Source: Pseudomonas sp. Irchel s3f7 (GTDB lineage: Bacteria; Pseudomonadota; Gammaproteobacteria; Pseudomonadales; Pseudomonadaceae). From it: a stretch of 64,000 nt of DNA. The notes below the pieces were generated by a model. That model was not told the origin of the DNA. It saw only the letters and a list, made by a program, of their open reading frames with translations, and did no database searches. This document shows, one piece after another, positions 61,429-64,000 of this stretch. The position numbers were made by a program, and so were the translations under genes. Position 1 is the stretch's first letter; each line of letters starts with the position of its first letter. The stretch is from NCBI RefSeq assembly GCF_900187615.1, contig NZ_FYDO01000033.1:1-64000 (forward strand). Direction: 5' to 3'.

Positions 61429-61465
61429 AACAAACGCCCCAACTTGTTCGGAGCGTTTGTTTTTG
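61429..61465 (+). terminator. terminator-like hairpin
   Basis: AACAAACGC (61429-61437) pairs with GCGTTTGTT (61453-61461), followed by TTTGTTTG. It lies just outside the IS1182 transposase fragment and may be its own terminator or part of its end. Confidence 0.6.
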
Positions 61466-61482
61466 TTTGAGCGACAGACGTT

Positions 61483-61872
61483 TCAGCCCATCAGCGCCAT
61501 CAACTGGCGGGCTCCCAGCACGCTAATCGCTCGCTCGAGGTTGTAAGCGTTCACAGCCAATGCCATTTCTGCTTTTGCTCCTTCCAACTGGCGCAGCAGG
61601 AAGTGACCATTCCCAAACAGCCATTGCTTGAGGTTACCGAAAGGGTGCTCAACGATGGATCTTCGGTTAGCCCTCATCTGCGGATGGGCCAGCATTCGCT
61701 CAAAGGCTTCCTCATGGGCATGACGTGAGACATAGCGGCACTGGGCGCCAGTGCATTGGGATTTGAGCGGGCAGGCAGCGCAGTCGCTGACATCTGCCTG
61801 ATAGATCCGATCCCCCTTGTTGCGCTGTTTGAGCGTCAACCACTTGCCTGTCGGGCACTCATATCCTTGGAA
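61483..61872 (-). pseudogene. IS1182 family transposase, C-terminal fragment
   Basis: The reading frame gives CPTGKWLTLKQRNKGDRIYQ, DCAACPLKSQCTGAQCRYVS, FERMLAHPQMRANRRSIVEH, FGNLKQWLFGNGHFLLRQLE and EMALAVNAYNLERAISVLGA. These are the Cys-rich linker and last DDE segment (Glu in RRSIVEH-PFGNLK) of IS1182 transposases. The N-terminal two-thirds are missing beyond about 61872. The 61873-62086 stretch holds only the divergent Rrf2 promoter area. Confidence 0.88.
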
Positions 61873-62086
61873 TTATGAGGGCATAGCAGGGAGGTTTGGT
61901 TGGGGAGCAGGTGTCGATGCATCGTTAAGAGTCCAGTGCTCTTTTTTTACTGATCCTTGTAACGAAAATGCCTCTCTGCTTGCGACAAGAATACGAAAGG
62001 AATGAGCGAAGTGATCTTCACCGTGGTTCATTCGACTAATCCAATGGGTTCGTTCATACAATTTCGCCCGCCTCTTGCGTCAATAG

Positions 62087-62105
62087 GGATACTAATATAG
62101 TATCC
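62087..62105. promoter_or_regulatory. operator palindrome over the Rrf2 promoter
   Basis: GGATACTAATATAGTATCC has perfect 8-bp arms and a 3-base centre. It contains the -10-like TATAGT (62096-62101), with TTGCGT 15 bp upstream. The regulator's ATG is only 5 bp after the palindrome. Confidence 0.7.
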
Positions 62106-62109
62106 ATTG

Positions 62110-62535
62110 ATGTCTTCAGTAAACACTCAATTCTCGATTGCCGTGCACGTATTGGCAGCGATTGCACATCATGACGGGGTTTTCGCTTCGGAAATTCTTG
62201 CGGGCAGCGTAAATGCCAACCCGGTTTTCGTTAAAAGGATTCTCGTTAAGCTATCGAAGGCGAAGCTGGCTAAAACGGCTGTTGGTAAGTCTGGAGGTTA
62301 CGGCCTGGCACGAAGCCCGGAAAATATTTCGCTTTTAGAAATCTACTCTGCGGTAAGCCCTCCGGATGCTTTTGCTATCCACGCCTATCCCGTAAGGAAG
62401 GAGTGTGTCGTGAGCTCCAACATCAAGGAAGTCATGAGCGACATACTGGTTTGTACTCAAGAGGCCGTCCATAAGGAGTTGAGACAGACGACGTTGGCAG
62501 ATGTGGTGTCCAAAATCAGAGCTAAGTCCGCTTAG
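62110..62535 (+). CDS. Rrf2 family transcriptional regulator
   Basis: About 141 residues from ATG 62110. NTQFSIAVHVLAAIAHHDGV and GSVNANPVFVKRILVKLSKA form the Rrf2 winged helix, with KSGGYGLARSPENISLLEIY as the wing. The effector part has Cys in RKECVVSSNI and DILVCTQEA but not the three-Cys cluster of IscR/NsrR, so a YwnA-like redox or ligand sensor is more likely. No ribosome site is visible; see the operator entry. It is followed by an SDR, probably its target. Confidence 0.88.
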   Translation: MSSVNTQFSIAVHVLAAIAHHDGVFASEILAGSVNANPVFVKRILVKLSKAKLAKTAVGKSGGYGLARSPENISLLEIYSAVSPPDAFAIHAYPVRKECVVSSNIKEVMSDILVCTQEAVHKELRQTTLADVVSKIRAKSA

Positions 62536-62554
62536 ATTTTTTTTGCCTATAATA

Positions 62555-62571
62555 GATACGTTAATAGTAGC
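62555..62571. promoter_or_regulatory. second, degenerate Rrf2-operator-like site
   Basis: GATACGTTAATAGTAGC resembles GATACTAATATAGTATC of the first operator and overlaps the area after TATAAT (62549-62554) in front of the SDR gene. Confidence 0.4.
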
Positions 62572-62596
62572 TAATAAGCATTTAAAGGAACACGAA

Positions 62597-63460
62597 ATGA
62601 CGAAATTGAACGAAAAGTCCCCTGTGAATGACGGCACTGCAACCGGCCCCGCCGCTGCCAGGCATGACAAGGATTCGCCCACCGCCGTTCTCATCGGAGT
62701 GACCGGTGGACTTGGCCACGCGTTGGCCAGGCTCCTCGCGGCCGAGGGCTTTCGATTGGTGCTCGCTGCACGACGAGAGCACGACGCCGCCGAGATAGCC
62801 GGCAAAAGCGACGGTTCGGCGATTTACGTGCGCGCGGACGTAACCGATCCAGCTAGCCTCGAGAAGCTGGCTGTAACAGCCTTTGAACACCTCGGCCGGA
62901 TCGATGCAGTGGTTAACCTTGCAGGCATCTCACCCCGCAAACCTATTGAAGACTACACGCTATCCGACGTCGACGATCTGCTCGCTATCAACGTGAAGGG
63001 GCCCATCTTCGTGACTCAGGCATTCCTGCCTGGGCTGCGCAAGCAAGCCAGCGACGGAGTGATTGTCCACATCGGTGGCGCCATGGATGGCCGGGTGGCG
63101 CTGCCGTTTATGAGCGCCTATGCGGCGACCCGCGGCGCACTGGCGAGCTACGTGCAAGGCGCCAATCGCGAGCTTGAAGGGACAAACGTATCCCTGTCGT
63201 TCTTCGGGCCCGCCCCCGCCAACACTGAGTCGGAGTCCTCGTTTTTCGACATGTGGAAAAAGATGGGCGTCGACCTATGCGAGCCTGATGAAGTTGCACG
63301 CGATATCCTCGCCACGATCCGCCAGCGACGTAAGGAGCATGTTATGGGTGGCGCGCTGCTCAAGATGATGACGCTCATGAACGCCATCTCTCCATCCGCT
63401 GCTGATGCGATAGGTCTGCGGAAATTTGGGAAGCTCATCAAGCAATATAGCCCGCGTTGA
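62597..63460 (+). CDS. SDR family oxidoreductase with altered catalytic lysine
   Basis: About 287 residues from ATG 62597, preceded by AAAGGAA. AVLIGVTGGLGHALARLLAA is the cofactor loop, VVNLAGISPRKPIEDY the NxAG region, and IVHIGGAMDGRVALPFMSAY the active-site strand. The expected Tyr-x3-Lys reads YAATR, so Lys is replaced by Arg. The Ser position is also unclear (GGAMDG). The fold is intact, so it may be a binding or regulatory SDR or use Arg instead. It follows the Rrf2 gene by 61 bp with an operator-like site between. Confidence 0.85.
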   Translation: MTKLNEKSPVNDGTATGPAAARHDKDSPTAVLIGVTGGLGHALARLLAAEGFRLVLAARREHDAAEIAGKSDGSAIYVRADVTDPASLEKLAVTAFEHLGRIDAVVNLAGISPRKPIEDYTLSDVDDLLAINVKGPIFVTQAFLPGLRKQASDGVIVHIGGAMDGRVALPFMSAYAATRGALASYVQGANRELEGTNVSLSFFGPAPANTESESSFFDMWKKMGVDLCEPDEVARDILATIRQRRKEHVMGGALLKMMTLMNAISPSAADAIGLRKFGKLIKQYSPR

Positions 63461-63598
63461 TTAGGGGCTTCGAACTTTATTCGGGGCGGGCAGAAGGGCT
63501 TCGCTTCTCAGCCGTCCCTATAACATGGCTTACCGCATGCAGTGCGGGTGTGCAAACTGTGGCTGCCTCTTACCGGCAAAGTCTAGGAAGGCACCTTT

Positions 63599-63658
63599 AT
63601 GGACGAAGAACTTTTGATCCATGAGATCAGGCGTGTGATTGCATTAATGCTGGCTTGA
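63599..63658 (+). CDS. 19-codon leader ORF overlapping the mvaT-like start
   Basis: ATG 63599, preceded by AGGAAGG, opens a 19-codon frame (DEELLIHEIRRVIALMLA) whose TGA stop overlaps the TTG start of the next gene as TTGA. It may couple translation, or be the true N-terminus separated by a one-base frameshift. Confidence 0.4.
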   Translation: MDEELLIHEIRRVIALMLA

Positions 63659-63969
63659 AGAAAGAAATTGAATTTGAGACCAAGCTGAGTGCACTGCTGG
63701 GTGAATACAGCTACAGCCTAAAAGACGTGATCAACCTGCTTGATCCGAAGTCTGATCGACGTGCACCAGTTGCCGAGCCCCAAGCCAGTACTCGGACACC
63801 ACGCCAGGTTAAGTTCTACAAGAGCCCGAACACCGGTGAAATCGTCGAAACCAAAGGTGGCAATCACAAGACCCTGAAGGAATGGAGAGCTGAGCACGGC
63901 TTCGCGACCGTTGAGTCTTGGTTGACCAAGGGAGTTTGGTTTGAGCACGAGCGGCATTTTGCTGACTGA
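63655..63969 (+). CDS. MvaT/MvaU-like H-NS family protein, N-terminally shortened
   Basis: 104 residues from TTG 63655. KKEIEFETKLSALLGEYSYS then LKDVINLLD is the second half of the MvaT oligomerisation helix. PRQVKFYKSPNTGEIVETKG with GNHKTLKEWRAEHGF is the DNA-binding domain with its RGN/KGN-type AT-hook-like loop. Full MvaT proteins carry about 30 more N-terminal residues; an in-frame stop lies 10 codons upstream of the TTG. The tail after VESWLTK (GVWFEHERHFAD) is longer than usual. If made, it could bind AT-rich DNA or act as a competitor of full-length MvaT. Confidence 0.75.
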   Translation: MKKEIEFETKLSALLGEYSYSLKDVINLLDPKSDRRAPVAEPQASTRTPRQVKFYKSPNTGEIVETKGGNHKTLKEWRAEHGFATVESWLTKGVWFEHERHFAD

Positions 63970-64000
63970 GCCGCTGGCTTCGACAATCGCCCCGACATAT

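Noticed and set aside
61873..62061. 62-codon minus-strand ORF next to the IS1182 fragment
   Set aside because: No motif, overlaps another open frame and lies in the probable divergent promoter area.

Overview
The window looks like chromosomal DNA of a fluorescent-group Pseudomonas. The signs are the REP elements built on 'GTAGGAGCGAGCCTGCTCGCGATGG', an AruH/AruI arginine transaminase set, a DUF6124 protein, an MvaT-type H-NS paralogue, a BPSL0761-family protein and generally GC-rich codon use. From about 26 kb onward the DNA is visibly less GC-rich, and it carries IS and gene remnants. I read that half as an acquired or variable catabolic region. I saw no rRNA, tRNA or CRISPR array.

Layout. 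(1) 0.4-8.8 kb is one tight plus-strand operon: crotonase, acyl-CoA dehydrogenase, NDP-forming acyl-CoA synthetase, 2-ketoarginine decarboxylase (AruI), arginine:pyruvate transaminase (AruH) and aldehyde dehydrogenase. It fits L-arginine transamination followed by CoA-dependent processing of the product. (2) 8.9-25.9 kb is mixed core genome: a quinone-reductase-like flavoprotein, an IS66 scar, an orphan Rhs tip, six 137-bp tandem REP doublets, a structured leader before a DUF6124 gene, a GNAT enzyme, a ToxR/CadC-like membrane regulator with a membrane partner, DUF1329 and DUF1254 proteins, an Aer-like chemoreceptor, an MHS-type transporter and a GAF-GAF-GGDEF-EAL protein. (3) 25.9-27.8 kb is nearly gene-free but rich in hairpins and gene scraps, around one BPSL0761 gene flanked by identical 17-bp palindromes. 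(4) 27.8-35 kb holds minus-strand redox genes: cytochrome b561, MFS efflux, LLM flavin oxidoreductase, membrane PQQ dehydrogenase, FMN reductase and an NTF2-like protein. The first four each have the 9-mer AGAGTTGAG upstream.

(5) 35-61.3 kb is the most interesting part. It holds two copies of an IolE-like TIM-barrel enzyme, two Gfo/Idh/MocA dehydrogenases, three SDRs, two CUT2-type sugar ABC systems (three binding proteins in all), a FucP-like permease, a LamB-like porin and a TauE-like exporter. Two LysR regulators sit among them with a hydroxyquinol-type intradiol dioxygenase, maleylacetate reductase, a Dabb protein and NTF2-like proteins. Sugar or cyclitol uptake and dehydratase-type enzymes stand beside the lower hydroxyquinol pathway, and no aromatic hydroxylase is visible. 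I propose that the region aromatises a cyclitol such as a deoxyinositol (quercitol-like) to 1,2,4-trihydroxybenzene and then cleaves the ring toward 3-oxoadipate. A TTC-N6-GAA box recurs in at least three promoters of this region.

(6) 61.3-64 kb contains an mvaT-like gene scar, an IS1182 transposase fragment, an Rrf2 regulator with an operator over its own promoter, an SDR whose catalytic Lys appears replaced by Arg, and an N-terminally shortened mvaT-like gene.
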